Assembly: GCA_905250885.1 (NCBI GenBank)
Contig: CAJNOQ010000095.1
Location: 1 to 64,000, forward strand
Reading direction: 5' to 3'
DNA: 64,000 bases
Origin: Didymodactylos carnosus
Taxonomy: Eukaryota; Rotifera; Eurotatoria; Philodinida; Philodinidae
Below the pieces are notes generated by a model that did not search any database, was not told the origin of the DNA, and saw only the letters and a list, made by a program, of their open reading frames with translations. This document shows, piece after piece, positions 1 through 13,569 of the stretch (position 1 is the first letter of the stretch; each line of letters begins with the position of its first letter). The position numbers were made by a program, and so were the translations under genes.

Positions 1-1613
1 AATTTGAATATTAAATTTTCTTGGTTTTCATCTTCTGAAATGTCATATTTAAAGTACTGCTGGCGTGAAACAAAACGGTGAATATATTACGGGCACAGAC
101 AAGAAAGAAAAAAATATAAAGTGCTCACCACAGGATCTGTCGGTTTGTGGTGACGGGAAATTAACGAATCCGACTGGTTCCGGATATCGGACTTGATCTC
201 CGGATCCTCCAGGATTCAGATATTGAGAAGTGAAAGAATTGAGCGGATTCAGGTCTGCGGATCCCGTCGACAATCCGAACTGCGGGAATCACCGGAATTA
301 AAAGTATCCTACAGGAAATTCGATAATCGAGTCGATTTTCTACATTATTGGGAATTATTTATAGAAAATCCTCAGAGATTTTATATATGGGCTTTTCGAA
401 AATCAAAAAGTCGGATTATTTTCTACTTTCTAGAAAATCGGTGAGGATTCTCTAGATGATGAGGAAGAACAATTTGGGTGAGAATGCTGATAGTCAGAGA
501 CTTGCAAAGTGAAAATGGCTGAAGATAAACTTTTTCACTGTTATTAAAAGCTATTGAACTTCGAAGTTGAGTGGGGTGTATTATTTCAGCTTATTGAATA
601 ACAATATAGATCGTTTAATAATGAAAACCAAATTCGACATCCTTCACGTGTTGAACGACTGTTATTTTATTTAAAAAATAAAGAAAATAAATGTGAATTG
701 TTAGGATCATGTCTTTAGATTAATAGAACCAACTACATTTTTGGAAGATGCTAAATTCAGACATTAAAATGAGGAATATTAGCAAGAGCGAATCGCTTTG
801 CGATCTTCAGAAAGTTGAAGTTGAACTCGACTTTGTCTCACCCAGGCAAACCCAAGAACCTTTTCAGTCCCTCTTTGTGTAGACAGACGATAGAAGCTTA
901 AGTCTACTGGCTCTGCTATCTCTGATGTAACTTTACCTCAGAGGCTGCTATATTGCTATATATATCCACAGTTAACGGATGGATATAGCAATAAATATAC
1001 TCAGAAAAGGGGTGGATGAATTGTTTTTCTATTTGCTTAAAATTTAAACTAATCAAAGATGCAAAAAAGAATAATATCTGCAAGATACAATTACACATGC
1101 ATATGTAATAACACAGACCAGACGACACGCGCTAATCATAAAAAATAATTGTTGATTTAGGGGCTAGCAAAAAACGTCTTTGAAAAGGCTAGCGTTCAGT
1201 TTCTAAAATGTGCTATACTATAGTCAACATGTTTGTATTGCGTTTATCATTAGGTTGATTTTGGTCTTTTGCTGGTAAAAGATATTTTTCTGATACGATT
1301 GAGTGAACTATGTTATGAATGATAAGTTTTGAGAATTTAACAGTAAAAAACATTCAGTTGTATTGCTTGGTCTGAACAATTACAATTTTGAGAATTTTGT
1401 GACGAATTGGTAACTGCATGTTTGACGAATCGGAATCATCTTTTTTTTCCTGTTTTTAAATTTGTCAATACAGCTGTCTTGGACGCAAAGCTTTATGGCT
1501 AGGGGAAAACCAACAGAGAAGTGAAAAATAATTTTACATTCATTTGTTCATGTTAACAAATTTTGACACAATTTTATCTCTTTTTTTTTTGTTTTATTTC
1601 CGATTATTATATA
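1..1613. other. Non-coding stretch upstream of ICE2
   Basis: No coding exon is supported here. A block at about 130-310 is visibly richer in G and C than the rest, with repeated GGAT/ATCC words (CCGGATATCGG, GATCTCCGGATCC), and looks like a decayed repeat. The rest is AT-rich. The first ICE2 coding exon is preceded by a good splice acceptor (AG at 1613-1614 after a T-rich tract), so a non-coding first exon of that gene probably lies somewhere in this stretch, but I could not place it. Confidence 0.5.
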
Positions 1614-1622
1614 GACAATCAA

Positions 1623-4600
1623 ATGGGTACAACAGAATTTGAAACTCTTTTACAACTATTCAGAAGTGCATCTACTATGAATCAAAATAGTGCAAAAATG
1701 TAAGTGCACTTTTGATATTAAATATCAACTAATCAAATTGATTTGGTACAGTTCATTATTTATAGCAGTGTATAAACAGAAAATTTGCTTCTGAATCTGT
1801 TTCGTTTGGTTTCGAGAAATGAAATTGATTTGTTTTTGTTATTTAGCACAGTTTTACTCTAATATTCACAGCACTGGAAATAGGAGTTGGATTGTAAAAC
1901 AAATTTTTCTTTGTAGTAGTAAGAAATCGATCTATGGTCCTGTACATTGATGCATTATCTTATCTTTGATATCCATACTAAAGTATGACACATTGGCGGA
2001 TAAAATTTGAACAACTTTTCTTATTAGATCTGCCACTTTGAGAACTAAAAGATCTGAGTGTGTATCTCAGTTCAGTTCCTTAAAACCCATAAGTTCGAGT
2101 GAACTCTTACCTCTCAATATCACTGAGTGCTAATTTTTTGTTTTAGTTCGTCTGAGGCTGCCGACGGAATTCAAAAGGACTGGATGAATAATTCATTTTT
2201 CTATCGTCAAATAGGACAAGGATTATCTGGTATGTCTTTCGATTACCAACAGTTGTACTTTTTCTCTATTCAGCTGATTTAGATCTAACAACATCGGATG
2301 ATTTCATAATGCCAACGCCAGAAGAGGCACCTACCGACTCTATCATACAACCATCACCACAAAAACTAGATGTTAAGAAACAAGTCACGAAAACATCATT
2401 AGTTGAAAACAATAACAAAAGAAAGCAACCATTAGATGAAGAAATAAATAAAACTGCTGAATCATCGTACGTAGAATAAATGATAACAACACTTTCTTGT
2501 GAACATTATAAAAGACAGCTAACGATGTTATTTATCGTTGTAGATTTGATGAAAATGTGAATCAATCTCCTACTAAAGCACGTCAAATCCGTTTATATAC
2601 TTCCATTCAATATCGTACAATAAATAAATACTACCCATTTAAAATACAATTTTTCACCGATCAAATTTCATCCTTGGATTTAGAACAACACAAAATGGGC
2701 TTAAAAGTATTTTATGATCAAAACGGACTTGTTGAAGATATTGAAGCGAAAATGAAAAAAAAGACGGAATTTGCTAAAGCAATTAAAGTAAATATTACTG
2801 TTCAAAGCGATTTCAGTTGCTTGTGAGAACATACTTTTTATTTTCTAGCGTATGAATGGTCTGTTGTTAAATGAACATCGATTATTCAACGAAAATGCTA
2901 AAGACTATGCAATGAATAAAGCGAAATTAGACTATGATTATCAGAAATATTCTATTATGAGATATATGCAGGTATATAATTATTTTGTTTTTATCTCTTT
3001 TTTTGACATATGATTATTCTTTTTAATATTCTTTTAGCATTGGTTAGAAAAGAAGATAACAAGATTAAAATCATACCCGCAATATTATCAAGAATTTATG
3101 AAAATTCCACTCAATTCATATGAGTTAATGAATCCAGTCAATTTTGCATTTATTTCTATATTAAGAGTTGTATGTACTATCAAATAGTAGGTTTAACTTC
3201 GAAACGTTTAGCAGATACTTTTAATGATGTGCTAGTATAACTGCTATTCTATTTTTATTGTGTTTAGGGCACATTACCTTTACTATTTGTACCTGAAATT
3301 CTGAACGAAACGTTTTTTAAATGCAGTGATGATAGAGATAAAATGGTTTCAAAACGATTTTTATCAACTGATACGCCAACAAGATTAACAGTAAGCATTT
3401 TTTCTTTTACATTTATAAATAGTAAATGAGTATGAATGGATAGACCTCTTTCATAGAAATAAATTAGACGAATGTTAAAATTGGATTGATTCGAGAGAGT
3501 AGTAAACATTTTAGATAAAAACATTTACTTTTACTGTGTGAAATGTTGAAATATTTTTATTTATTTAGAGTTTAATGGATGATCCAAATATATTATTGAT
3601 ATTGGCTCAAAAACATGTTGATATTGTTTTATCAAAATCTTCGTTTCAAGCGTTAATTGAACTATTTTCAACGACGGATATGAAATCTATTCAAAATTCA
3701 TCAAGTTTATTATTTAAAATTCGAGAATTTCAGTTGAAATCTGACACTGATCTTCAATCAACTACAACAAATAAACATAAAGTTTTATTTTTTGAAAAAC
3801 CCTTACCAGAAAAATCTTATTCAAAACGTCAATTGAATATGAAATATTTCAAACGTTCATTTCGATCATTTTTAATGGGTACAACGCAAGATAAACAACA
3901 ACATTTTATTCCATTTGAATATATTACAACACCTATGAAAGAACATCAATTAACTGAATTTAAGATTCCTGCTGAGCCCAAAATAGTTAATCTTCCACAA
4001 AAACTTAATTTGGATGAGGAAATCGAAGAAGAAAAAGAAGAATTAATACCAGAAAACGATGAGGAAGAAGACGAACCAACATTGTTGATAAGCACTGGTA
4101 AGCATTTGAATGTTAAAATACAATCTGTTTGAGATAACAATTATCTTAATCGAGACGAGAACTTCGTTCATACTTATTCATAATGTAATTACATTTGCAA
4201 TATTTTACATAAAATATTCAAACAAGATAAATACTCGACTAATCAAACTTTTTCTGCTTTTAGATGGTGATGTTGAACAGCAACAAAAAGAATTCAAAAA
4301 AGAAAAACAGCGTATTATTAAATCTATTCCTGTTCTTAGCACCGAATACGAACAACAAAGACAAGAGACAGGACCTGGTAAATAAAAAAAAAAAAGAAAA
4401 CCTTGTTGACAAATATGAAACGACAGTTTGATTGAGTTCAAATTCATATCAGAGACCGAACAAGAAAATCGATATATTTTTATCCTTGAATTTTCTGACT
4501 TGTTCTTATATGAGTTTTGTGGAAAACTAAGTTTTCATTGAAGTGCATTATGCTCTTCTGAAAACTTTTCTCGTTTGTTGCAATTTTTGTGCACAAAGTT

Positions 4601-6692
4601 TCCTCATAGATATTTAAGAATGCAAATATTTCTTTTTATATTTAAATTTTTCTTGAGGGGTTTTCACCATTTTTCCGTAAATAAAAAGAAAAATTTGTAT
4701 TCTTAAATATCTGTGAGAAAATTTTGTGCACAAAAATTGCAACGAACGAGAAAAGTTTTTCAGAAGAGCATAATGTACTCCAATGAAAACTTAGTTTTTC
4801 ACAAAACTCATAGAAGAACAAGTCAGAAAACTCTGGATAAAAATATATCGATTTTCCTGTTCGTTGTTCTATCTCTGATATGAATTTGAACTCAACCAAA
4901 TTGTCATTTCACATTTGCCAACAAGATGAAAAAAGAGAAGGAGGTACTTCAACAGTGACTCAATTAATTTTTGCTTTTTAGTTCCTGTAACAACTACTGT
5001 CCGTTTAACAGTTCCCCAATCTCTGAATTATGAATATTCTTTATGGCAAATGGGCAATTTAACTCTTCTCATACGGACAACCTACCATGGTTATCTAAAA
5101 AATGATCAAGAACAGCAGTGTCAAACGTGTATACCAAAATTAGAATATCAACCACAATTTGGTTATGAACAAATAACTGATCAAGAATACCGGAAACTTT
5201 GGACAGAATCTTATCTCCGAAATGGATGTCATATTTTACTTGGTAGAGACGTGATTTAGAGAAAAAATAAAATATTATGATTACATATATTTTATCTGTT
5301 TTAGGTCGAATTAATGTATTCACTGAGCAATTATTGAAAATTGAAAAGTTTTCCTATCTTGATATTGAAAAACATTTGAAAGAATGTGATATCGAGTATG
5401 TATGAGAATATTATAATGAGAAAATATGTTTTTATGTTACATTCTTTTTCAGTATGCTTAAACCATTGAAAATGATTTACAGTTTATTATATGGTTTATA
5501 TAGGTTTGTGACTAATTGTTAAGTGTTAGATCATTTTTATTTTTCTATTTTTGTTTTAGTTTAGAACCAAATTCGTATATTTTATCATGTCCATGGAATG
5601 AAAGTCAAATATATTTATATAATGCTACAAAAAAATCAACATCGGATGAGTAAGTACTTTTGGATGATTAATTGTATCAGTGTCTTAACGGATAGTTGCA
5701 TTGTGTTTTGCAAGTATAACACAGATGCTTTAATCTTTCTGATACCGTCAGATTGTGGGGCGCATCGAGTCGTTCATGTAATTAAGTTTTAGAGACTAAG
5801 ATATCAATTTCTGCAGAATTATAAATCTTTCATTGAAACAAAACTGAAAGTTCAGGTTTTCCATTAAATTAAGACCAGAGACCAGAAAGATTTATAATTC
5901 TACAGAAATTGATATCTTGGTCCCTAGAACTTAGCTACATAAATGACTCGATGTGTCCTACAATTTGACAGCATTAGAATGTGTTCTATTGGAAGCGAAT
6001 GATGGTTCTCTAGGAATCCAGTTTGTGTAGCGACTCATCAAAGAGAAGCCTATGAAATATCAGATTCATAATCAACATAAAAACGCTACTTGTTATCACT
6101 TGGTGAAGTTCTGTGGGTGGTTGTTCTTGATTGAAAGGCTTTTTTGCTCACTATTTCTATATAAATATATTTTTGCATTATAATTTGATGGTAAATTGTC
6201 AGATATTAAAGGCTTATAACTATGTACCAACGTTAAATCATGTTTATGTATTTTAGTTCAACGCTTTTAGATCTCTATTTATCACCGGAAACGAATAGCT
6301 TACTCATCGAAAATAATCCCTCAAAACAAATATCGTGGCAACCGTTAACACCCACTTTATTGATGCCTTATCATAGAAAATTTAATCGTATCCCGTTAAC
6401 ATTTACTCCACGACACAGACGTATGTATACTTTTATTTTTGTATTTATCGCTCTTTTCTACATCTAATATTTTTCAGGACTTTATGATATCGATTTTGAA
6501 GCTATTCATCAACAACAAACACATCGACGATTCGGTACAAAATCAAAACGATTGGCAAACACTACGAACAATAAAATTAAAAGTGTTATTCAGAAGAAAA
6601 AACGAGGTGGAAAGAAACACAAGAAGAAAGCTAAAACTAATAACAACCATGATATTACTACTACTACCGCAGCAAATAAGACAAATTCTTAA
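1623..6692 (+). CDS. ICE2: ICE2 (NARG2) homologue, little elongation complex subunit 2
   Basis: In other animals ICE2 is part of the little elongation complex, which supports RNA polymerase II transcription of snRNA genes. Fifteen coding exons join in phase: 1623-1699, 2147-2229, 2274-2466, 2544-2787, 2849-2971, 3038-3169, 3268-3390, 3569-4097, 4264-4377, 4982-5242, 5305-5395, 5453-5503, 5560-5649, 6257-6420, 6478-6692, giving about 829 residues (human about 980). Residues about 200-440 follow the family's middle region, including KVLFFEKPLPEKSYSKRQ, which parallels the human INSPLPQKKMTMRER segment. Residues about 540-755 carry the C-terminal family signature: LWQMGNLTLLIR, KLWTESYLRNG, then a PTLLMPYHRKFNRIPLTFTP segment before the tail. 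The tail is strongly basic (KKKRGGKKHKKKAK), probably a nuclear signal. An acidic run lies near residues 470-490. The ATG follows an acceptor at 1613-1614, so a 5' UTR intron is likely. Introns 9 and 13 carry palindromic elements. Recognition is from memory of the human protein. Confidence 0.86.
4385..4950. repeat. Palindromic element in ICE2 intron 9
   Basis: Two arms of about 250 bp (about 4392-4652 and 4660-4950) are inverted copies around a short AT-rich centre. Matching parts include the TTGATTGAGTTCAAATTC region at the left edge and its complement at the right, and TGCTCTTCTGAAAACTTTTC on one side with its complement on the other. The outer part (CCTTGTTGAC...GAGTTCAAATTC) also resembles the left part of the TTAA-flanked element at 42949-43916, so both belong to one family. 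No transposase is present: it is a non-autonomous fold-back or MITE copy. The left end has decayed into poly-A. Confidence 0.8.
5718..5987. repeat. Palindromic MITE in ICE2 intron 13
   Basis: Arms at about 5718-5829 and 5880-5987 are inverted copies, including AGATATCAATTTCTG at left and CAGAAATTGATATCT at right, and the CGCATCGAGTCGTTCATGTA region with its diverged complement. No coding capacity. The intron holding it is 607 bp, against about 50-90 bp for most introns of this gene, so the element explains most of the extra length. Confidence 0.8.
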
Positions 6693-6815
6693 ATTTAATT
6701 GATTTAACTGATTTTTTAATTAGTTCATGTATTAATCTAGTCCAATTTCATTTTATGAATGAAAATTGTTGCTGATGCTTATGTTTTGATTTCTTGTTAT
6801 CTGTTCTGCATACGA

Positions 6816-6821
6816 AATAAA
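6816..6821 (+). terminator. Poly(A) signal AATAAA of ICE2
   Basis: A canonical AATAAA lies about 125 bases after the ICE2 stop codon and no other gene is near, so it probably ends that transcript. Confidence 0.6.
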
Positions 6822-8675
6822 CACATTTTTATATTTGTTAAATCTTTTTACACTAAATCATCTTTTATTAACTTTTGGCTTGTTAGAATAATTTAATGAC
6901 AGATTGATGTATCTATTGAGTAAGTTACCGATCGAAACATGCAGCAGATATTTTTATGCTTATTTAATATGTAAAAGCATATTTTTTTCTTTCTTAAAGG
7001 TCTAACAGCTTTCGTCGAGCAGAAAAAAATTTGAATCCAATCACTTCTGTTCTGCGCTTAAGAGTCGAGTTTGTAAATGCGTTGAATATCAACGAGCAAT
7101 GCTGCTTTTTTTCCGAGTATAATTTCTGTAAAACTTTACAAATAGAAAACAATCACTTCTTAATGGCACATTTTAGAAAAATATTTTTATTCTGTTTTCT
7201 TGATAAAGTAGACAAATCTATCAACTTATTAGTGAATGTACTAATGGATTCGTTCTAAAGTCATTGCCATATGCACCATTGATCAATTTGTATTCAAATT
7301 ATGAAACGATGGATTAAACTGAATATACAATGAAAATATACAGTAAACAACAATATTAACTGCTAGTGTATGCCACAAAACTACGAGATTATCATTTGAG
7401 TCAACGTCACAAGAAGCTGTTAAATGATATGAACGAATAGAAAACGAAATAGAGACTTGAGTACAGTACTCTTATATATTCAGTTATAGTCAGTGTTAGC
7501 GCCGTTATTTGAAAATAGGAAAGTTTAAAATTAGGTAAGACAATATGAACTGCGTCTATTTGTAGAACATGGCGCAAGAAGAGATCTTTATCTGTTGTAC
7601 TTTGATGGTGACAAGCTTCAGGCACGAGCCTCATTCATAGTTCACGCCATATTTTAGATAATGATAAGAGCGTATAATTTGAATTCAAAACCAATTGAAA
7701 CATTCGATTCATTCGAATAGTTGAAATTGTACAATTATCTTGCATGTGACACCGTTAGTTTAAAAAACAAAATATGCGGTATATTAATTGACGAGCTAAC
7801 ATAACAACGTTTGAGTTCTATAGTTTTTCAGTTTATATAATATTAAATTTTATTTGGTTATCTTAACTTTGTCAATGATCTATTTACTTCGCATGACTCA
7901 TTCAAAACATGATTTTGTTGTTGAACAGTTTTAAAAACTATCCATGATTTATCTGCATCATATATATGTTCAACTATTATAATGGTGTTGATATTAAGAG
8001 AAGATGACAGAAATTTAGCATAATTTCAGTCCTTAATCGAGTGGACTATGTTAGAATGATTAATGTTGACACGGATGATGTTTAAAAATTCAAGTAATCT
8101 TTGTATAAATGATTTATATTCATAGAAAACTCATGATTTTTAACACATACTAGAGTGTATCATTATGGACCTATTAGATAATCATGATCTGGATAAGTAG
8201 ATAAGTAAGGGGTAGACTATATTTGGCGATTGTGACTGTATAATAAAAGCATTGATCTTTGTTCTCTATGATTGCATATTGAAATTCGACAGTGCTATTA
8301 AATAACGAAATATATTTCAGTTGTACACAATTTATTGATAGATGAGACTAATTAGCTCTAGTTCCGTATATATTCGTCTCTTTTTGCTATGTATTTATAC
8401 TTCATACAATGGTTTACTCTTTTTCTTATTGCACGTTGTGAATGTTTTGGGGAATAAAAATTACTTTTATCCTATTGTTTTATTTTGTTTTTGACAAAAG
8501 TTGAATAATATTAATTCAAGATTTCAATTCACTATGGTTCAACTGATGTAAACTTGTCTAACTCTTTTCTATGAACATCTTTCATCATTTTTTGTTATCC
8601 ATATATGTTTGAAATTTCATTCTGTTATGTGCTACATTTTTCTTTCTTATGTTTACATTTACTCATCATTTTCAG
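6822..8675. other. Intergenic stretch, ICE2 to PSME3
   Basis: AT-rich sequence with no supported exon, no long inverted repeat and no transposon protein that I can see. The end of the stretch holds a T-rich tract and acceptor (AG at 8674-8675), so a non-coding first exon of PSME3 must lie within it but was not located. Confidence 0.5.
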
Positions 8676-8708
8676 ATTTATTTTTTAACCAGCATAACAA
8701 AAGTGAAT

Positions 8709-10269
8709 ATGGATGATTATTCAACAAAAATCAGAATTGAGGCTGAAAGATTAATAAAAACAGAATTTCCCGTAAAAGCATTAGAATTAGATGCACTAGT
8801 TTCGGTAAAGAAAGATAAAAACAATTTAACTCGATCGAGATTTATCTACACATGAAGAATAACTCGGTCGTCATAAATACAAGTGATTTTTGTTATTGCA
8901 ATTTTTCTTTTTTCTTTTAGAGTCAATCATTGTCATTTTCCGAAGTTCCAAAAGTTCGTCATGGTATGCTAAGTTACTTCTTTTGAACTGTTTGTGTCTA
9001 AAAGCAGTTTATATTTATAGAAGCTCGTTTTCCGACTGTAGATGAATTAGTTACTCATTTTTTACAAAAGAACACCAACACTACAAACAACAACAATAGT
9101 GATGTAATCGAGGTATGTTGGAACATCATTCATACTCTACACACTCATATACATGAAAATCCATTTTCTAGGATCGTAAACATAAAAATGTTAAAAAGCG
9201 AAAAATCAATGATGATCAATCACCAATATCATTTTCATCCAAAGAAATAGGTTAAAACCCATTCAGTTTTATGTATAGTTCTACCTACTTAGATTTTTTT
9301 TACTAGGAACAAGTGTATTTTTATTTCCCTGTGGTCTTATTCCATCGAACGGGATTATTCAATTGTTAGAAGATAAACTGAAACCGTATATATTTCATTT
9401 TCTCGATAGTATTGCAATTGTAAGCAGAAAACTTTGTCTCATCAATGGATTGAGCATAGAGATCTGCACAGGCTGTCTGTACACATGGGTCACAGAAGTT
9501 TTTTCACTCCATGAGCAGCCCATGCAGATCTCTAATTGAACATTATACTGGATTTAAGATGAAAGATCTCTTTCCAAGGATCAATCTAGCAACTGCTTTT
9601 ATTCGATGATCGATTGAAAAAAAATGATCAACTCAATTTTGAATATCAACTGCTTTTTTTATATATAGATAAAATTGTGGATACAATTGTTAATTCCAAA
9701 AGTTGAAGATGGAAATAATTTTGGAGTATCCATTCAAGAAGATTCTCTAACTGAAATACGCACACTCGAGACGGATGTCACTCAATATTTGGATTTAACT
9801 TATAAATATTTAGTTTCACGTGGTGAATTAGTTAAGAAAGTCGCAAAATATCCACATGTTGAAGATTATCGACGTTCGGTACAAAGTTTAGACGAAAAAC
9901 AATTTGTATCAATGAGATTTATTGCACTCGAATTAAGAAATCATTATGTACGTCCATAATTCTTTTCAGAAAAACTTTACCATCAGATGATATCCAATTA
10001 GTCACATCTTCCTAAATGATCTTTGTAGAGTACTTTAAACTAAAATTTTCTAGTTTATCGATGGATGAAAGAAAGGAAATAATAGTTTTGTTAGAACTTT
10101 AAAAATTTACGTATGCATCTTGTATAGATTTCATATAGAATTTTTGAACATGAACATATCATCAGTTTAGTTTGTATTTTTGTTTTAGACATCTGTTCAC
10201 GATATAATATTGAAAAATTTAGACAAAATTAAGATACCACGTTCAATGACCACTCATTCAATGTATTAA
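8709..10269 (+). CDS. PSME3: Proteasome activator PA28gamma / REGgamma
   Basis: PA28gamma forms a heptameric ring that caps the 20S proteasome in the nucleus and promotes ATP- and ubiquitin-independent degradation. Seven exons join in phase: 8709-8804, 8921-8963, 9021-9112, 9172-9250, 9307-9419, 9669-9947, 10189-10269, giving 260 residues (human 254). The N-terminal helix is recognisable (FPVKALELDALVS against FPKKLLELDSFLK). A variable insert with a basic nuclear-signal-like run (KHKNVKKRK, residues 80-88) follows. The activation loop is almost unchanged (IPKVEDGNNFGVSIQED, residues about 150-166), as is KYPHVEDYRR. The C-terminus ends HSMY, keeping the terminal Tyr of the human ETLY that docks into 20S pockets. 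Intron 5 (249 bp) contains a small hairpin. An acceptor at 8674-8675 implies a 5' UTR intron. It is not PSME1/2: the basic insert and the Tyr end mark the gamma type. Confidence 0.95.
9454..9533. repeat. Small inverted repeat in PSME3 intron 5
   Basis: AGAGATCTGCACAGGCTGT on the left is matched by a diverged complement ending GCCCATGCAGATCTCT on the right, separated by about 40 bases. Probably a short MITE remnant; no coding content. Confidence 0.55.
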
Positions 10270-12440
10270 ACATAATGTTAACGGTAACTTAATGGAACTT
10301 ATTATCGTTAGTAATTCAATTCTTGTTACTGTTCCCTTATTTGTCATGGAAAAAACAATATTCGTTGTCGTTTTTATTTCATGAAATTTCATCTTTTTTT
10401 TATCTAATAATAACGATGTAATTATTTGTTCAATTTTTTTGTTATTCATGATACTGTCTCTATTATTATCGCTCTGTACTCTGAGACTATATGACGTGTT
10501 GGTATGTTAATATTTTTAATTAAGACATGTTTTTCTCTTTCTGTTGTTATGTCTGTTTACGTGTGTAAAGACAAAAGAATAGAATTTTGAGCGGAATTGT
10601 GAGAACGAAAATAGTTTGATTTTGTTTTCAAGGAAAATATAAGCAAATATACGTCATTTATTAACGAGACACCATTAAACGATACCGGTAGCGAAAAAAA
10701 AACTTGCTAGATTTTTAAGAATAGATCTTTTTATAGCAGCAGTCATTTATTTAATAATTTAACTTAAACTTATCATGATGTTTCGGCTCTTCATTGAGTC
10801 ATTTTCAAAAGTACAATATAGACCACTTGGTCCAAATCGTCTATATCTACTTAGTTTTTTTATCGGACAAATGATTACTCAGATCTGGATGTTCACCTCT
10901 TTTTTGGTATCCTATTATTATTATTATTTTTATAACTCGGTGATAATGTGGAAGTCAAGGCGAAAATTATTTGTGTAAACTTATAATAACATTCTCCAGC
11001 CATTCCTAGAAAATCGTAGGTATATACTGTATAGGTCAGGTTTTACGTTCAAAACTCGATCCCAAATTGCTCGATATTTTAAAAATTGTATATCGCAAAG
11101 ACTAAACAACATCAACGAATGACTGTTTTATCAAATTAAAGAGCACTTTAAATTCTACAAACGTAATAGATTGATACTGTTTGGACTCTCATGCAGAAAA
11201 AACTTCAGCAAGTTTTAAAGAAATACAACCATTCTTAACCTTCACAGTCAAAATAAATATCGCATAACTTCTTCCATATTTACCCTTTCGACTTGAAGTT
11301 TTCAGCAAAAATATATTTTGAAAAATATATGGACCATTCCATTTGTTAGGGATGTGACTTTGTAAAATGAAAATGCCTCGATCTCCGTAGTCCGAAGTTT
11401 ATTAGGTTTGGTATTTATGTTATGAACGTGTATGAAGTCCCTCTAGATATAGACGTAACTACGGGAGGGGCCAATACCAATTTTTTTCGAGTGTTCGGCT
11501 CAAAGCTTTTCCTTCACCTACCGATTCTGAATAATGTTTGTGACATGAAGGCGAAATAAGATGCTGCTAATTTAGAAAGATAGCATGATTTTTGTTTCCC
11601 TTCTTTCTGACATGGTTGAATAGAGCTCATTGACTTTAACCAATTTAAGGTTTTTTAACGTCATTTTTGGATGAAAAAAATTGAAAAATACTGAACTGCA
11701 GGAAAAACAGTAATATATGTTTTATGATACTGTGTACACCGATTTGCTCTTATCAATATATATGACTGAATTGTACTCAAGTACATACGCAAACTAACAC
11801 TTGTGACATAGAAAGAGATGGTCTGAAGTAGGGATGTTAGTTTAATTTTATTGTTCATTTATAATAATGGATAAATATAGATTCATCATTTGTATTTAAA
11901 TAATAAAGATAAATAAATGGAAAAACATTTAGTTTTATAAAATAAAGATAAATGGATCATTTACTTTTAAAAAATAAAGGTAAAATACAGAAATAAAAAT
12001 TTTATTTTATGAAATATACGCAGTAGAAGTGGAAGACCACAGAATTTGTTGTTATTCAGATAAAGTACTTTATTTAGAAGATGTTACTGATTGAAAACAC
12101 CTGTACTGTAGGTATAATTTCAAAAAATAAAGAAATAAAGATGAAATAAATGGTTGGTATTTTTCTTTTGTGACCACGATTTTTTTCTTGGACTTCGCTG
12201 CTCTTATTCTATTCAAAAAAGTCTCAACTGTTCTATGTAGGGAAGTAGAACAGTCCGTGGGAAATACACTAGGTTTTTAACAAAAGTAATTTGAATTTTA
12301 TATTTGTATTTTAAATTATTTTTGTACACAGCTTGAGTATGATACGTAGAGGATATCGAGCGATAGAGCTCGATACGGATTCGATCGTAAACGGACAATA
12401 TTTGAAGGAGCTCTATTCAAAATGCGACTTGTAAAATTCT
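10270..12440. other. AT-rich intergenic stretch after PSME3
   Basis: No supported exon. The short open frames here (for example near 10775-10978 and 11661-11858) lack splice context, domain signatures and coding-like composition. No clear inverted repeat was found. Confidence 0.5.
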
Positions 12441-12454
12441 TTTATGTTCCAGTT

Positions 12455-12741
12455 CCCCGCCTTGAAGAATTAGAACAATCGAGACCAGGCAACCGTAGAT
12501 ATGCTCCTGATCCTGAAGAAAATGGAATTTAGAAGAATGAAAACGGCAATGAAACAAAAAAACATCTTCTCTTCAACTCTTGTCAAGGAACTGCTAAAAA
12601 ATTTCTTAAGCTAACTGAAGGAGATCGAGAATACGGAGATTTAAAAAATACTGTTCTAATTCTCCCATCACGACGAGATAAATGTAGAAAAACGTATCAA
12701 AATAAATGTTTTGATATTAAATCGAGAGGATCGTTATACTA
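12455..12741 (+). pseudogene. Gene-like relic of unknown origin
   Basis: One frame runs from 12455 to the TAA at 12739-12741 with a single internal stop (TAG at 12529-12531). It reads as a plausible, charged protein: RLEELEQSRPGNRRYAPDPE before the stop, and FLKLTEGDREYGDLKNTVL then LPSRRDKCRKTYQNKC after it. There is no start codon at its head. The composition (Glu, Arg, Lys, Asn with Gly and Pro) is unlike the Phe/Ile/Leu-rich noise frames around it. I do not recognise the family. It could be the last exon of a dead gene or a transposon gene fragment. Its 3' end overlaps the left copy of the 65-bp inverted repeat, which favours a transposon link. Confidence 0.3.
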
Positions 12742-13569
12742 AGTGTTTAGTGTTGTAGAACATGAGTCCTTCACAATCTTAGCATGTCCTTCTTTTTTTT
12801 CAGCAATATATTCTAGATTCCAGAAAAAGTTTCAGAGACCAATAAAAATACTTTGCTTCGTGTATTGTTTAGAAATCTTTACATGTCAAGAATCCTTTTT
12901 AGTAATCGTAGGTGAAGAACCAGGTTCAGAAGACAAAATGAAGAACCTGCTCAGACTATGAAGTAGTCTGGATGAGTTTGACTGAGTTATGAATTTTTTA
13001 ATTTCGGTAAAAATAGTCAAGAATAGGTTATTTCAATTAGTACAGGTTTTCACCAGGTTGTTGAACTTTCTACTGAAAACAAACACGGCATGTCAAAATC
13101 CTCATATCCTAAGATATCGAAATTATTATACCTCCATTTAGTATTTATCAATACAAAAATCTGTGGTGTGTTGTGTTCTTACCCACTCGCACACCGTACA
13201 CCTTCGTCCTCATGAACCCTTCTCCTTTCTTTAGGCATTTTCCGGTGTATCCCTTTATCGGATATTCTGCTTTCATTAGATATTAGAAGAATACCCCATA
13301 AAGAAACAAAAGAATATTCTAATGATGTTTGTACGTTAAACCTTTGAATATCTCAGGCTATAGAGATTATGACGTCTTTGAAACCGAGATAGTTAGTTCC
13401 TAGCAAAACTTATACTGTCCAAGAATCATAGTACTCCATTACGCGAAGTTTTCTTCTTGAACTCAAATTGATACCAAAATTGTTAGATTAATGTTTTTAG
13501 ATCATGAATATATCTCTAATTTCATCAAGAAATATTTTTAAGTCGAAAAAAGTGAAGACTGTCCTTGTG

